64,000 nt of DNA from Syngnathus acus. Its lineage: Eukaryota; Chordata; Actinopteri; Syngnathiformes; Syngnathidae. Positions within the stretch are counted from its first letter, which is position 1, and the number at the start of each line of letters is the position of its first letter. This document shows, piece by piece, positions 1 through 13,900 of this stretch. Below the pieces are notes generated by a model. The model did no database searches and was not told where the DNA came from. It saw only the letters and a list, made by a program, of their open reading frames with translations. The stretch is from NCBI RefSeq assembly GCF_901709675.1, contig NC_051090.1, positions 8,077,842 through 8,141,841 on the forward strand, read 5' to 3'. Position numbers and translations under genes: made by a program.

Positions 1-1509
1 TTGATCCATTTTATGAAAGCGACAAAAACACTTTGAATGTGCCGTTGGCAATCACTAACAATCATAAATGTCCAATTATAGTAAAATATTGATATGAAAA
101 GCCAATTGTTTTGATTGTTTTGATTTACTGGCTACCAGTCCAAGATGTCATCAGCTAGGCCGCTGACAAAAACAGGCACCATAGAGAAACTAATGGACAC
201 ATATAGACCAAAAATCACACGTGCAAGTGACGTCGTATTCTTACTCATTTGGCGCTATTTGTAACCTCAAGATGTCGTCAACAGAGAACCTCCCCTGTAT
301 GTTTACAGAAAAAACTGTGAGACTTAACTGAGTGTTCATCTATTTCTGTTGTTTGAGAAAAAGGATTTAGAGAAAAGTAGGCCCATGTGTTGGGGGCCAC
401 TCCATCATCCTACACACTGCTCCTTTAATCAAAGTGCTTGTGCTCTGTCCAAATATTTGGGGCTGCGTGGAGCAGCAACACCAGATGAAAATGTGGTACA
501 TTTCTACAACTCAGTCCTATGTACACAATTCCACAGCCCCCTCCTCTAATGCCACGATCTTTTCACCATCAAAAGCTAATTATCAGTGCTAATTTGCATG
601 AAAAACCAAACAATAATCAGGACCATAAGTCATTTTGTACAATTCTGGATTTCCTGCCATAACATTGAATGAGCATACACAAATGCTCCAGGCTTTCGAC
701 ACCGACCATAACATCAGGTTCATTACTTGCGAAACTTTGGTCCTACAACATCAGTCAAACCTGCTTGTTCAATCCCGAGCATAAAAGATTTTTGTATCCG
801 CATTTGATGTGCATACACTACAGAATTGCCCAAAAACAAAATGCTAAGACATCAAGATTGTTGCATATTAACATCGTAACAGAAAGATGCTTCATGTTTG
901 GGACATTCAACAACAAAGTGGCATTGGAAGTTTAAGAGACAATTCACTAGTTGCAAAGATGCTAAAAGGAATTCAGGTGAATCCACACTTAAAAAAATAA
1001 CACCCTAGTATAGAGTATAATACACTACTTTATAAACTAAATGGGCATAATTTGCCCAAAGATTGAAGTAAACATGTTTAATATTGTGACTTAGCAGAAA
1101 ACGTATTGTAGTACTTTAGGGTGTGACTAAAATGAGCAAATGTGGTCTCCTTGAATTTAAAGGGAGGATGCACTCGATCTACTATCCTAGAGCAGCTTTT
1201 CATTGTGCGACATCAGTAAATATCTTAGCATAACGTTGAGTTTCCTATGTTGAAACAGAATACTGCAGCAAGGTGCGGAGTGTCACATTAGTGCTGCGCA
1301 CTGAAGCGTCCCAGATCATTTTCCATTACCTGGAGGTGTCTTGACAAGAATTCCAATTTGTAAGACGCAAATGAAAAAAACTCCAGCGATTTATGATAAC
1401 CACAAAACTGTTAAAAATGCGCCTCCTAAAAAAAAATACTGTACAAGCAGGCCTCTGTATTTTTTTCCCCCCAGCTGAGCCTGTTTTTGTGACACCTTCG
1501 TACTATGCA
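1..1509 (-). other. acap2: acap2 3' UTR and downstream flank
   Basis: This stretch lies directly downstream of the acap2 stop codon and holds no recognisable coding exon on either strand. No perfect minus-strand AATAAA was seen by eye. The variant ATTAAA occurs (as tttaat on the plus strand) at 1077-1082 and 424-429, and either could end the transcript. The UTR may also run past the left edge. The UTR assignment is inferred from position only. Confidence 0.5.
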
Positions 1510-1657
1510 TTAGCTGTCAGCCAGGTGCAGACTGATAAACTCCTGCATACACTTCCTGTACTGCATCTCAGTTGGGCTGTTGGCGTTATATTGACCTGAC
1601 TGGCTGTAGGGTCCCTCGGCCTCGCGCATCTCCTCGTTCATCTTGGCCAGCCGCAGC
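1510..1657 (-). other. acap2: acap2 exon 23: terminal coding exon with ACAP3-like tail
   Basis: After [16 protein letters not shown] the protein ends [23 protein letters not shown] and a TAA stop at 1510-1512. This tail resembles the C terminus of ACAP3, not the human ACAP2 tail that ends in DSQKF. The exon joins exon 22 in phase through a consensus 3' splice site (ctgctccgcag). Confidence 0.92.
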
Positions 1658-4600
1658 CTGCGGAGCAGGGAGAGAGGAAACCAAATGACATTAGAAATAT
1701 TCTTATCAGAGATCAATAATCTACTTTCGGGACAATGTGGCTTTACGGATGAGAGATGATTTTAACCGGCCGCTGAGAGATTGCATCTATGCAATAATCC
1801 GAGCACCAAATAACAAATGAGATGAATGTGATCATATAGTGACACCTTGTGGTGGATTCTTGTGCATTCACACAGACAAGTAAACTGACAGGAGAAAATG
1901 TAAAACAAGATTTAAGAATGATGGTTGAGACCCCTTCGTCCTTATTGATGAGCTCAAGCTTGGAGACAGTTTGTAAACACAAGACAAAGAAAGTGACGAC
2001 AAGGCAAAACCTAATGATACTCACAATGTAACAATGTCTGCATTGGCTGCTTCCACAGCCATGGCCAGCGGTGTTTTCTCCTCAATGTCTGCAGCATTCT
2101 GATTGGCTCCTCTTTTCAAGAATAAACACACTTGCCTGAAAGTGAGACAAGTTAAATGTAACGTGTTCTAAAGTTTCATCGTTAAAGAGTGCTGATAACC
2201 AACCCTGTGCGTCCCAGCATGGTGGCATGGTGCAGAGGTCCTCGACCTTGAGCATCCTGCTGATTCACATTAGCCGCGTTTTGCAGCAGAAACTCGCAGG
2301 TCACCAATGAGCCCTGGAATGAAACATGAGGGAAATAAGATCAAAATCTAAAGGCAAAACATATTTATATATGTCCTACCCCCCGCACGGCCATGATGAG
2401 CGGTGTTTTCTTGTCGTCTTCCATGTTGACCCAGTTAACTTGAGCTCCATGGGCCAGCGCCTCAGCCATGTCAGGTAGACTGCAGGCGCACGAAGCCCAG
2501 TAGAGCTGAAGACCCGAACTGTACTCCTTGGGCTCGTAGAACACCGTCTCCTTACAAGGTGATGGTGGAGGCAAGGTGATGGTGGTGGCTGCCATGGGTA
2601 TGGGTGGAGTCTCAGCAACATCTTAATAATCAGGACAAAATATTTGCATTTACAGCTTTTAAACGGAATGAGTAAAAGCATCTTAAGACATCCACAAACT
2701 GATATCAAACATGTTTTTCAAACCCAAATTAGTGTGGATATGGCTTTAGTTTAGTTTACAATTGATTGACAATTGGATGAGAAGACTGCATGTTTTTTTA
2801 TTTTTACCTCCATCTGCCAAACTACCACTAGAGGGAGTGGTGGCCAGCATCTCCCTGCTGCCATCAGCACTATGCTGGATTCCACTGTCTGCACTTTTGA
2901 CTGCAGAGGAGAAAAAGACCATCATTGAAGAATATGGATGTAAACAATCTGAAAATTTGAATTTGTTTGATGAACTCATTTGTTTCTTTCGTAACTTCAG
3001 TATTAGGAATACCGATACATTTTACGCTGTCACCCTGCTTGTAAGATTTGGACTGAGTATTGTCTCAATAAAATGATTTCTTGAATATTATTATTACTAT
3101 TATTATTATTATTCATTTGCAATTTTGTGTTGATGTAGTACTGATTAAACTATCACTTTGTGCTATTTTTGTGCTTATGAATAAAACAGTATACAGTATT
3201 CATTATTCTTGATATCATTACTCATAGATAGTAGATGGGATGCATGAGGAGAGATCCCACCAATCATCTCTGTACAGCACAACAACATGAAGATATTAAT
3301 CAAGGAACCACAACTGTGTGAGTGCATCATTCCCTGCCCCGGGAAAAAGACAACACACAAAGAAACCCACTATTAGTAGAGTCTGGATGAGGGAGGAGAA
3401 GGTCAGAGGATGAAGGGTTGTTAGGATCACAGCCTCCAATTAGCAAGAGCCAAATGGACCAAATGGGATGGAGAAGCAGGCCAAACATTAACATTGAATA
3501 CTTACTGCTCCTGAGCTTGGAGGAGTTGTCAAAGTAGGAGAAGAGTGAATGGAGCTCGTCAGGACAGAAGAGAGAGTCCCGCCGGGCCTCCGAGCCACCG
3601 GCAGCAGCTTTGCAAAGGGATGATGGCGTTTGGGGAATGGGGTATCGGGTTGCGCGGGGTATTGAGAGGCAGGATGGGTGGGAAGGGCGATTTAAGGTAG
3701 GCGGGTGGAGCAGGTATTAGTCCGGTAGCAAAGAACAGCCAGAGGGCGGGGGCGGGGACAACATATGACAAGGAACAAAGAAGCAAAGAGAGGAGAGTGA
3801 GAGGAAGCGTGAAGGCAGAAATAGTTTCACTAGCAGCTCAGCTGACACTGGAGGACACAGACTACAAGAGGCAATGGCAGGCAAACAGAGCTTAGACATA
3901 TGCTGTTCACAGAGAACATACACTATGCCAAAAGACTTGTTCACAACAGTGCGGAAAGCACAGTGAGCGCAAGGGGAATAGGACAGGCTGCGATGAGGGA
4001 AGGAAGAGTGACTCTTAAGATGTTGTGCTTGTGTCATCATTTCTGTCACCCGCTACCCTCACTTACACTCAAATAAGGTTGAAGACATCCGTGTTATGAC
4101 ATGCCCAAAATGTTGCCTACCGAGCAAGGATGCATCGTTTCATTCGCTCACCTGATTGTCCCGAAGTGTTCGAACCAGGTCGGAGTTTGGGGGTGGGTGG
4201 CGGCGGTCTCGGTGGCAGGTGCTCGGAGCTGCTGCTAAGTCTCTTCTCCTGTTTGCTGAGGGACACCACCTTGCACCGAAGTTCCTCGTCAGATGGCCTG
4301 CGCACAAACCTGCGATCCACGTACTTGGCCTTGATGTAGGCCTCGACTTCGTGTCTGCTCAAATGAAAAGGGGAAGAGCAAATAAATAACTCGGAGGTTT
4401 TGACTCTCTCAAAAGTTGTTTACTGATATTGGCTGATCGAAATAATAATATTGGATGATTCTTCAAAACAAAAAAAGCGTTAAATATAAAACTTAGACTC
4501 AAATAAAAGTATACCTTGGGTCTCCTGGCTGTGGTTTTCTTGCTCCCAGTTCCTCTCGCCGCGCCTCATATATCTGGTTGATAACTCCATTTCCAAGTTC

Positions 4601-7600
4601 ACACATTAGCTGTGAAAGATGGGTGAAAAGAGAGAGAACATTTTTGGGGTTGACCTGCAAGCACTTGTTAAACATCATAAAATAAGAATGAAAGAAAGCT
4701 TAATTGCAAATGACTTAAAAGTGTTATGAAAGCGTATACACGCTTAGTGAATCAGTTTAAGAACATCAACTGCGTTTACTTTAAGCAGTTCCGGCTCCCA
4801 CGAATCCAAAGTCAGTGACCGGACCTTTGAGAAATGAACTCCCAGACTCCTGCAGATGAAGAAATATCGACACAAGGTTGATTAGTATTGGTCTTTTGTT
4901 GCTGTCCTTGAAGGACAGGAAGATCCATTACTAAGAGGTCTAAGATGCTGTCAATTAAAACTGCTGCAAAGGTATTAGCAGCATTATGTTGATCTCTAAT
5001 TATGTTGTTCAATTTTGTTTCCATAAATACTTGTGGTAAAGTAAATAGATACGCCTTGTGTAAAATACATATTTTGGTATGGCAAAGAACTAAGTTTTCT
5101 ATATTTATATATTTCAACTCAAAGCGTGGATAGTCATCTCAGTAAGATTATCTCAGAAATCCCTTGAGATTAACATTTTGTCGCCACAAAACTTCAAATC
5201 ACAACAAATGCATGAGTTTTTAAATCACAATAGTTTTACCTGTGAATTCCAGAGCACTGGATACAAAGAGTGATGCCTAGATTGATGCTGGCCCAGCGTG
5301 GATCTGGCTGGCCGCAGTCACAGCAACAAGCGTTGCCCGGGATGGCGATGACTTTCTGCAGGGCACTTTCCCCTTTTAGTGATTTCTCCTTGGGCTCCCC
5401 ACCAGAGTCTAAGCTTCCCCCCGTTGACGTGGAAGTCTTGCTGTCCAGCTTCTGTGATGGTAACCCCCCAAAAAAAACAGTCATGATTTATTAAAATGCT
5501 CCTTACTGAAACTTGACCCTTGATTTTTTTTTTTTACCTCATTATCATCTCCCTTGTCACGAAAGGCAGTGGCGATGCTATTGTGGACCGCTTTGATCCA
5601 CGCCTGTCGCAGCTTCTCGGAGTCTGCTTGCATCATGCAGCTCCTGTTGGGAAAAGCAAGGTCACACAACTGCTGCCTGCATAATGTGCTCGGGCGTGGC
5701 TGCTCTATAGACTGATGGACAGGACATTTGAGTGTTTACTTACTTGGTGGGTGAGACCACCTCGAAACAGAAGCGTCGCTCTAAGTCTTCACAGTGTTTG
5801 ACTGTGCATAGCCTCAGGTCTTCCACCACCACCGTCGGGTTGTCCTGGGGCAACATCGAAAACAGACCATACTTTGAATATATTATATTCATTTTTATAA
5901 TATACATACATATTTTTTTCTACAAAATTATCAGAATTATTCTCTTTCACAAGAAACCTATCGGGCTGAGAAATTAATAAGCAACAGACATGAAAGTCTA
6001 CTGGTTGAGGTTGGTGCTATGGGAGCCACTGGGCATACCTTGAATTTCTTCTGGTAAACCAGCTGATTGTTTTGAATGGAGAACCACCGTCTGAAAAGAG
6101 ATCACGCGGTTGTGAGCAGGGAAAATATATACCTTTGTTGGATACAATTGCAAATTGATTTTGATATTATTCGGTTTACTCAAATGAATGGTGTAGTCCC
6201 ATGATCATGTTCACTATAAACCAACTAAAATATCAGTTATCAATTATTTACATATCTCTTCATTCATAGAGATCCAAATCAAGCCTTGTCTCGCCTCCAT
6301 ACTCTGAAATTCATGTTATCTGAAGCGATCCTGTCATACCTATTCCATGTCTTGAAGGCATTGCTAGCCCTCTTAAAAAGATAACCTTCCATGGCAATGC
6401 CATTTTCTGCATCCACATTGTATTCCAACTTGGTGTCGTCGGTTGAGAAGTCCTACAGAGAGAGGAAAAGGAAGTGATGAATAGAAAGCAGCACCAATTA
6501 GGAAAACTAAACAATAAGACACAATCCTTGCAAAAAAATTAGGAGAACTAAACAATAAAATCCACTATATTCAAATGTTATTGCTAAGCAACTGCTGCTG
6601 TCAAACAAGCCGATGTGTTGTAACTTCAACTACCTCAGTGATCTATTGTTACACTGTGATAAAACCCCTCTAGCTTATCCGCTTCAAATTACACTGAACA
6701 CTGGGATGACTGCAACGTGTGTGAGTACGTATATCCTTGCGGACTCACTTTACATCTAGGACAAGTGATCTGTCAACCAACTACAGCTAAGGTAAGCTAC
6801 ACTTCAGGGACAAATGTAACGCTGGCCGTGACATCATCAGAATTGACACTCGGAGTAGGTTTCTCATCTGCAAAGTTCACTCCAATAAAGAGAGATAAAA
6901 TATGTTAGAACTCTGACAGCCCAGTCAAACTACCATTTCATAACATGCACATGGATGAATGAATACCACGGTCGGTCCACATGAAACACACAAGGACAAC
7001 TGGGGTTTATTTTTGGGCGCACAACAAAGATACCGAAAAGGAAGGCAAGAGTGAAAGTCACATTCGCCTCTTGATGACAACTGTAACTCAAGCATTATTG
7101 AGACCCAAAAAATAAATGCATGATGTGCACTATGCTACACTGTTGTTGACTTCAATACGATGACAGGGCTTCACAGTGAACGGCATCAACGATGGGGCAT
7201 CACAACAAAACACACCACAAAATGAAAACATCTACACGTGTATCACGTGTAGCACTCTAGAAAGGGCAGTCGTAGGTGCAATCAGACACACACAAACTGC
7301 AATGCGGTCTTGGTTGATTAGTATGGCAAAGGCGAGATGGCGAAATGTCGGGTTAGAAAACGGAAACCAAACAGAAATCAATGCAAGTGATACTACGTAC
7401 GGAGGATGACCTCCAAGCACAAAAGTTTCGGTGGTCTGAGTTGAACGCCGTCACCTCCTAAACATCACACAGCAAAAAGAAAAGAAACATGGACTTCTTG
7501 GCCCTAACAAAGATTTGCTGCTAATAGAAGAAATGTAAGCCAGAAACAAATATATCAACAGCTCACAAATATCTACAGAGATGCACACAAATGCACAGAA

Positions 7601-7885
7601 CAGGCTCACTCACCAGATACCAAACATAGTGGAAACGACTGAAAATCTTCATTATCAACAATCCAGTCGAGTGGGCGAAAGCTTATTTTTCGATATCCTT
7701 ATGGGGTCAAAAAAGCTTCTGAATCTAAAGCTTGAGTGAGGCATCTACAAGCAGCATATCCATTTCCTAAACAAATATAAATCCTTCTTTGGCTGTGTGT
7801 TTGTATCTGTCACAGCCCCTACTGCTCCTGCTTTTCCTATCAAGGCCTTACGCTCAGAAGGTCACCTGTGTGCCCATTTTTGTGT

Positions 7886-7921
<36 letters not shown>

Positions 7922-10900
7922 GGAAATCCGATATTAAAGGGGACCGTGCTAAGTCATCAAACATTTATGTGCCACTGAGCTTAGCAGCTACACACTCAGC
8001 CTTTCCTCACGACAAGCAGTGGAAATCTGTCGTGAAAGCAGTCATGCTCTTTCCCTTGTGGCCAGAGTGTCATAGGTGAGTAGTGCAGACAGTGAGAATG
8101 ATTCAGAAAACAATGGATGTGAGGATAGAAATGTGTAGACGTGAAGGAAAATCACACGGTTGGAGACAACTATAACATCGTGCCAAGTAATCTCTAACTG
8201 AATGTGTATCATCAAAGTTGTCTTAAAATGGGTTCCAATAATAATGCCAGTTGAAATGAAACTGTTAATTGATTATTGAAAGGCATTAAATCTATGAATA
8301 AAATGTTATAACTTATAAATCAGTTTTGATGATCATATGATAAAATTATGAAATGCAAAAATCTTCTGTTGATGCTTGTGGTCTACTAAAGCCGCTGTCT
8401 TGAAGAGTTTCTCGTTTTTTTGTCCAAGAAACAAATAGTAGTCCACAGAATGGAAGCCAAAGGTAGCAAAAAGGTGAGCAAACAGTGCTTACCTGTAAAG
8501 CAGCCTGAGGTAAGTAGAAGAAGAAATTGGGAAAAAGAGGATCAGACATTTGGTTAGGATGGTAGAGTAGATAGAGACGACGAAGTGCTGGTTGGCAGCC
8601 AGACAGACAAGCAGGCAGATAGCATTTGAAAGAGGAGGAGAGGATGTTAAGGTACAAACATGACCTTGCATAAAAAAAAAAGAGTGGATATGCGAACAAC
8701 ACAACTAGTGAGCCAAGACGACAGCACAGGATGAAAACGACAATACATGAAAATAAATACCTCGTCTCACAAACAACCATACACAACCAGACAGATACCG
8801 CTACGTGTGTACTTTTTGTATAGTAATGAGGATATGTACAGAATATAACTAGAAGGCCTATCACAGTAGAGCATTAGTATGTGACCCACTTAAATGTTAT
8901 GCTATTTACTGTCAACATTTAATAATGCATTGGTGTGTGCTTGAGCTCATCCAGTGGTATCACATTACACACACCTGAGAGTGCAGTACTACCTCCGTGA
9001 CCTCGGTGTACAGTACGGTGAGTGGCTGGCATCTTGTCTCGTATCACTACTTTCAGCTTTAGACAACTTATTTCCTTTGGATTTTGTATTTAAAAGATCT
9101 TATAGGTAAATGTGCATATCCAGAAAAAAAAATGTGGTTTTACATAATTTAGGTGTCAAGTCAATACAAAGTCTAGGCTTTGAATTGTTTTGATTACGTC
9201 AAACAAATACAAAGCATATATGCATGAGTAGACCATGTTTGTATTTTTCACATTTGTGGGCATTCCTAACTGCAAACATTTCATTGACGACTGCATATTC
9301 GACTGCTATTTTAGTTGTTTTAGTCGAACATTGGATAAAATCAGGGCCATCTTTTTAGACCAATCTGTACCTTTTGCTGGATGGTGGAGTGTTTTTGCTC
9401 CATGTCCCGCTTCTCTTTGGCAGCATCCACAACCAGCTGGTCCAACTGCCAAGGACAACAGATTAGTCAGACATGCTAAACCACCTGACCACATTCAACA
9501 TTGCATTGCATTGCAAAAGAAAATTGATGCTTCATATTCCCTTTCGATTCCAGCAAACAAAACTGACCCATTGGCAAAGGGGTAATCTTGTGTGAAATCA
9601 GGTGGAAAATGAATGATTCTCTTCAACTTTCCATTTCAACATTATATTCATGGAATAAAAACAAATGTTCCTCTGATTGGCGGCGAAAGCAACAAATGCC
9701 TGCTTTCATAGGGGATGCCACAAATGTGCCAGTTAGCTTCAAGGCGTTGAGGTTTGAGTCTATTCATAATTTGGTGCAACAAAAAAAACTTAAAAATGAG
9801 GACAAGAGAAGAAAATTATTCCCCGGTTATAAGTCGATGGGCAAAGAGCAAAATGAACAGAAGGTGAGAAGAGACATTTAAATTTATTTTAATCAACATT
9901 TGTGTGAATTATTTTGAAATATTATATGAATGAAAATTGCTTGTTTTGGCAGAGAATCGCCTTTACAAAAAATTAGGAGGAAGAAGCATTTTTATTTTAG
10001 GGGGAGAATGGTACTTTAATATGATATAATGTTAATGTGGAGGAAGATACGAAGAATATGCAGCTATCCGGTGTTTAAAAAATATATTTTGTTGAAAAAG
10101 ATGCTTTGTTTCTGGGGGAGCTGCGCCTTTTTCTTTGTTTTGGGCAGGAAATGGGTGGACGGCAGAGAAGCAGTATGATAGCATCAGATGGGAAATATTT
10201 TCCGGCTGTCACAACCATAACAACAAGTCCAGTCCAGTCCCGATTGTCTATCTCCATACATTTTATTCAAGAGCCTGTAAAGCTCCCCACAAACTTTTAG
10301 AGAGTGACTCACATTTTATGTCTACAAAGCATTCTCATAATAACCACACTGAATTTAAAAAATACCTTACCAACGACTAATTAAGAAAAATTCACAGGTA
10401 TATTTATTTACTTGCCTCGTTTCCTCACCCATCCACAATAACCCATAAATAGAATGAATATTTCATGTTTGTAGTGTAATTTTCCTGCTCTTATTTATAC
10501 ATTGACAACAGACCTGTTGACAGCTCCTCCACACCTCCCTGCACAGCCGCTCAACCTTCTTCAGTTTCATGATAGAAGCAGAGTTAATCCTCTTGTCCTT
10601 GCTTCCCGCTGTTTGGATGCGGATTCTCTCCCCCTTGTCACTTTAATGCAGCCTTCCAGATTCACTCATCTGGGTTACGCTTCATGGTTGAATTTCTTCC
10701 TCTCCTAATTTTCCTCTTCTGTCCTTTGACTGTTGAAGCCACGTGTTTCCATATGTGCCTCTTCCTTCTGCGTCGATCACTATGAGAGATTAAACTCCGC
10801 CTCTCATCCTGTCCTAAATGTGTCAACAAAAGTTTCTATTTTCTTGATACTGTTCTCTCTTGGGAAGGATGGTTACAATTTCAGCACATGAGAGATAAAA

Positions 10901-13900
10901 AAAAAAAAAAAACCTTGTCTCACCACTCCAGTTTAGAGGAATGTTGTTTGAACCGTTCAGAATTCACTCATAAGTCTTTGCTATTTGCTCCGTGCTTCTT
11001 TTAACAAATGCACTCCACTACATTCTTCTTCTTCTGTAAATTGCCCCCCCCCCATCCCTACTTTCAGAAAAATTACATCTCATTTGGATTTTTCTTTCCC
11101 TGACATAGCCTCAGAACCACCCGCTAACAATCCACAAGGCTTCAGTAAGATTCTTGAGTTTCTCCACCGCATTCTCTCAGCTGACTCGAAACTCAAGTGA
11201 GACTGACGGTGGGAAAATGCATCTCGGGATTACTGGCTGCCTTCTTCCTCATTCTACTGAGATCACCATCTCAGAGTCACACATGGGCTAAGGGGGAGGG
11301 GTTGTTTATAATAAAACAAACAGATTCACTTCAATTCATTCAAATAATGCTACAATAGACCTCACATTTAAAGGAACCGTAAAGCAGTCTGTGCCTAAGA
11401 CAAAATGTTAATGAGTCCACAAATGCTGTTATAATGAAACTACAAATTCCCCTCCAAACATAATAATGAATGTTTATACACCACGGTAATGGTATGTAAA
11501 CATTTTTCATAGTGAGTCTGCTGCTCAAAGTTTGCATGTGATACATGGTACACACTTGATGTACCTGTGTAAGTATTACGTTAAACTGGCAAGAATCTTT
11601 TTTTTTCTTTTTTTTGTTGCAGTTTTCATTCATTGCTATGCCAAGTATTTAATACCAAAGGTTGAGAGGGGGGTTCCGCCATCTCTGCAGGAAATATTAC
11701 CTGTACCTAATTTTATAATCATTGTAAGAGCAAGGTAAGGTTTCGTAATCTGGTATGTAGTGTATGCACATATGCGGTACCTGTCCTCCGAGATGTTTCA
11801 TTAGTGGCTGTAACTCACTGAAGAGGTCATAACCTTGGTGAAAAAAGGTCAGGTGGGCATACATGAAGGACAGCATCTGTGGCGAGGACAGTCCTTATAC
11901 GTTGAGCAAAACCAGCTGAGTCGCTCTGAATCATGAAACAGTGTAGGAGACCGTACTTACAGATTTTAGGATTTCTGATCTTCGTTTGGACTGCAGCACA
12001 TTTATCTGCAAAACGAATTAGATAAATAAAAGTTGTGAAGGAGGCCACAAAGTACTAAACATGAACACGACCAAAGGTTCCTTAGATTGACACAAGGGGG
12101 AGCTCTGTACGATGGCAGTTATCACCAGTAGCTTCTAATTTTTCTAAACCTTGTCTCAGTTTCACTAGATATCTGCTATCCTCATGTGCCCCAGCCTGGC
12201 TTCTTCTTTCTTCAAAATATCTTATTTTTTATTTATATATATATTTAGCTGGGCATGCAAAGCTAATGCTACAAAGTAGAGAGGAGAGATGTACAATTAT
12301 TTTTTCATGGCGTAGCAAGTCTTTTCCAAACTCATCTTGATCTCCAATTAACAGCTGCAAATGGACTGCAACTTTACCAGATTTGAACATCCTTGATGAA
12401 TTTATTGTGGCACCAAACTTCCAACTGATCTGGGCATGATTAGTGCATGTCTAGAAGATTAAATAAATGCAACTTAGTCCAGGGTGATGACGTTTAGAAT
12501 AGATTGCTACACTAACTCAGTCAACATATTTTATGAGGTTCTATTTGTTCCTAACACTACCATGATTAATTTAACAGTTGTCAATAATTAAATGGGGTCG
12601 CTTCATGAAGTGAATTTTATGTTGCACAAGAGACAAATGTCATTCATAAACGTGCCAGGCTCTCTCTGCCTCTATGTTGGATGTCTCTGAAGACTGTGCA
12701 ATGTATAATGACATTACATGTCGGAAAAACAGCAGGAAAGCTAAATTCCAAGTCTTAAATGTTTCCTACAAGACCCATAAGCGGAACATTTCTTTCTGCT
12801 GTGCCAGCAGCTTGCCACATAGATTTCCAATATGCAGACAAAAAGGCAAGAAAAACTGTCAGAGCTAAGCTTTGTCTTCAAAGAGCAAGCATGCAGAGAT
12901 CCAAAGGAGCACACTACCAAACCTATCAGCATTTTTTTTTTTTTTTGCTTCTGATTCTTGCCTCAGGAGCTTCTTAGCTGTGAGGCGATTCATGCACGTT
13001 CTATTCCTCACTTCCTCTTTTACATGTTCCTCGCCAATTTTATTGAAATGTATCAATAACTGCATGTACACATCTCCACACTATATATCTGTCGCACGAT
13101 TCATCACTAATAATAGTACTGCTACAACTGAATCCCTATCACGTGGTAGCTAGCGTATATTACTTTCTATTTAGTGGGTTCAAACACATCTGCGGTTCAT
13201 TCTTCCTTGTACCACATCAGCATGTTAAACCCTGACTCAGCAAATTAGGCTTTCAGTTCAAATTTATGACTGCTGGTGCAGCATTTTAAAACTCGTCAGT
13301 AAAGAAATATGTGTGCCTCTACTTTTGTCCGTTAAAAAAAAAAAACAATCTAATTTCCTCAAATGAAAGCTTCAAACAAATATATTGATTAATACATTTT
13401 ACCTACCTGTAAAACATAGTCGAGCACGATGTGTCGGAAGCATTTGCGCGTGGCAGTGAGGATGTTGGTAGCCTCTTCCACTTCGTGCTGCTTGTTGCGG
13501 GGAGCCTGAGCATTTTTGATCAGCGCTGCATCCTTTTCTTCACTCACTTTGTCAAATTGCTTCTTGGCTTCTTTAAACTTGCGCAGGTCACTGGCAATTG
13601 ATAAGGTGCACAGACAGATAGAGTGTGAAGTGGTTTTGCCAAAGTGTCTTGGTGGATATAAGTGAATCTTAAAAAGAAGCCAAGTTGTCATTCATTTTGA
13701 TCCACGGCAGGGTTGCTTACATGAAATGAAATATTTTGCATCTTTCATTATGCTAACGAGGCCGTGTGGTTGAGAGTGTCTGCAGTGCACCCACGTGAAA
13801 GATTCTTGTATATCACCTCTGTTCTCTCGTCTCTTGGCTTAGAGAGATGAAGTCATATTCGAATGCTGTAAGGCAGTGGGTAATTGTGGAGAAGCGTATT

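Noticed and set aside
8346-8864. 172-codon open frame on the minus strand
   Set aside because: It lies inside acap2 intron 9, has hydrophobic low-information composition, crosses no splice pattern and resembles no family; probably chance.
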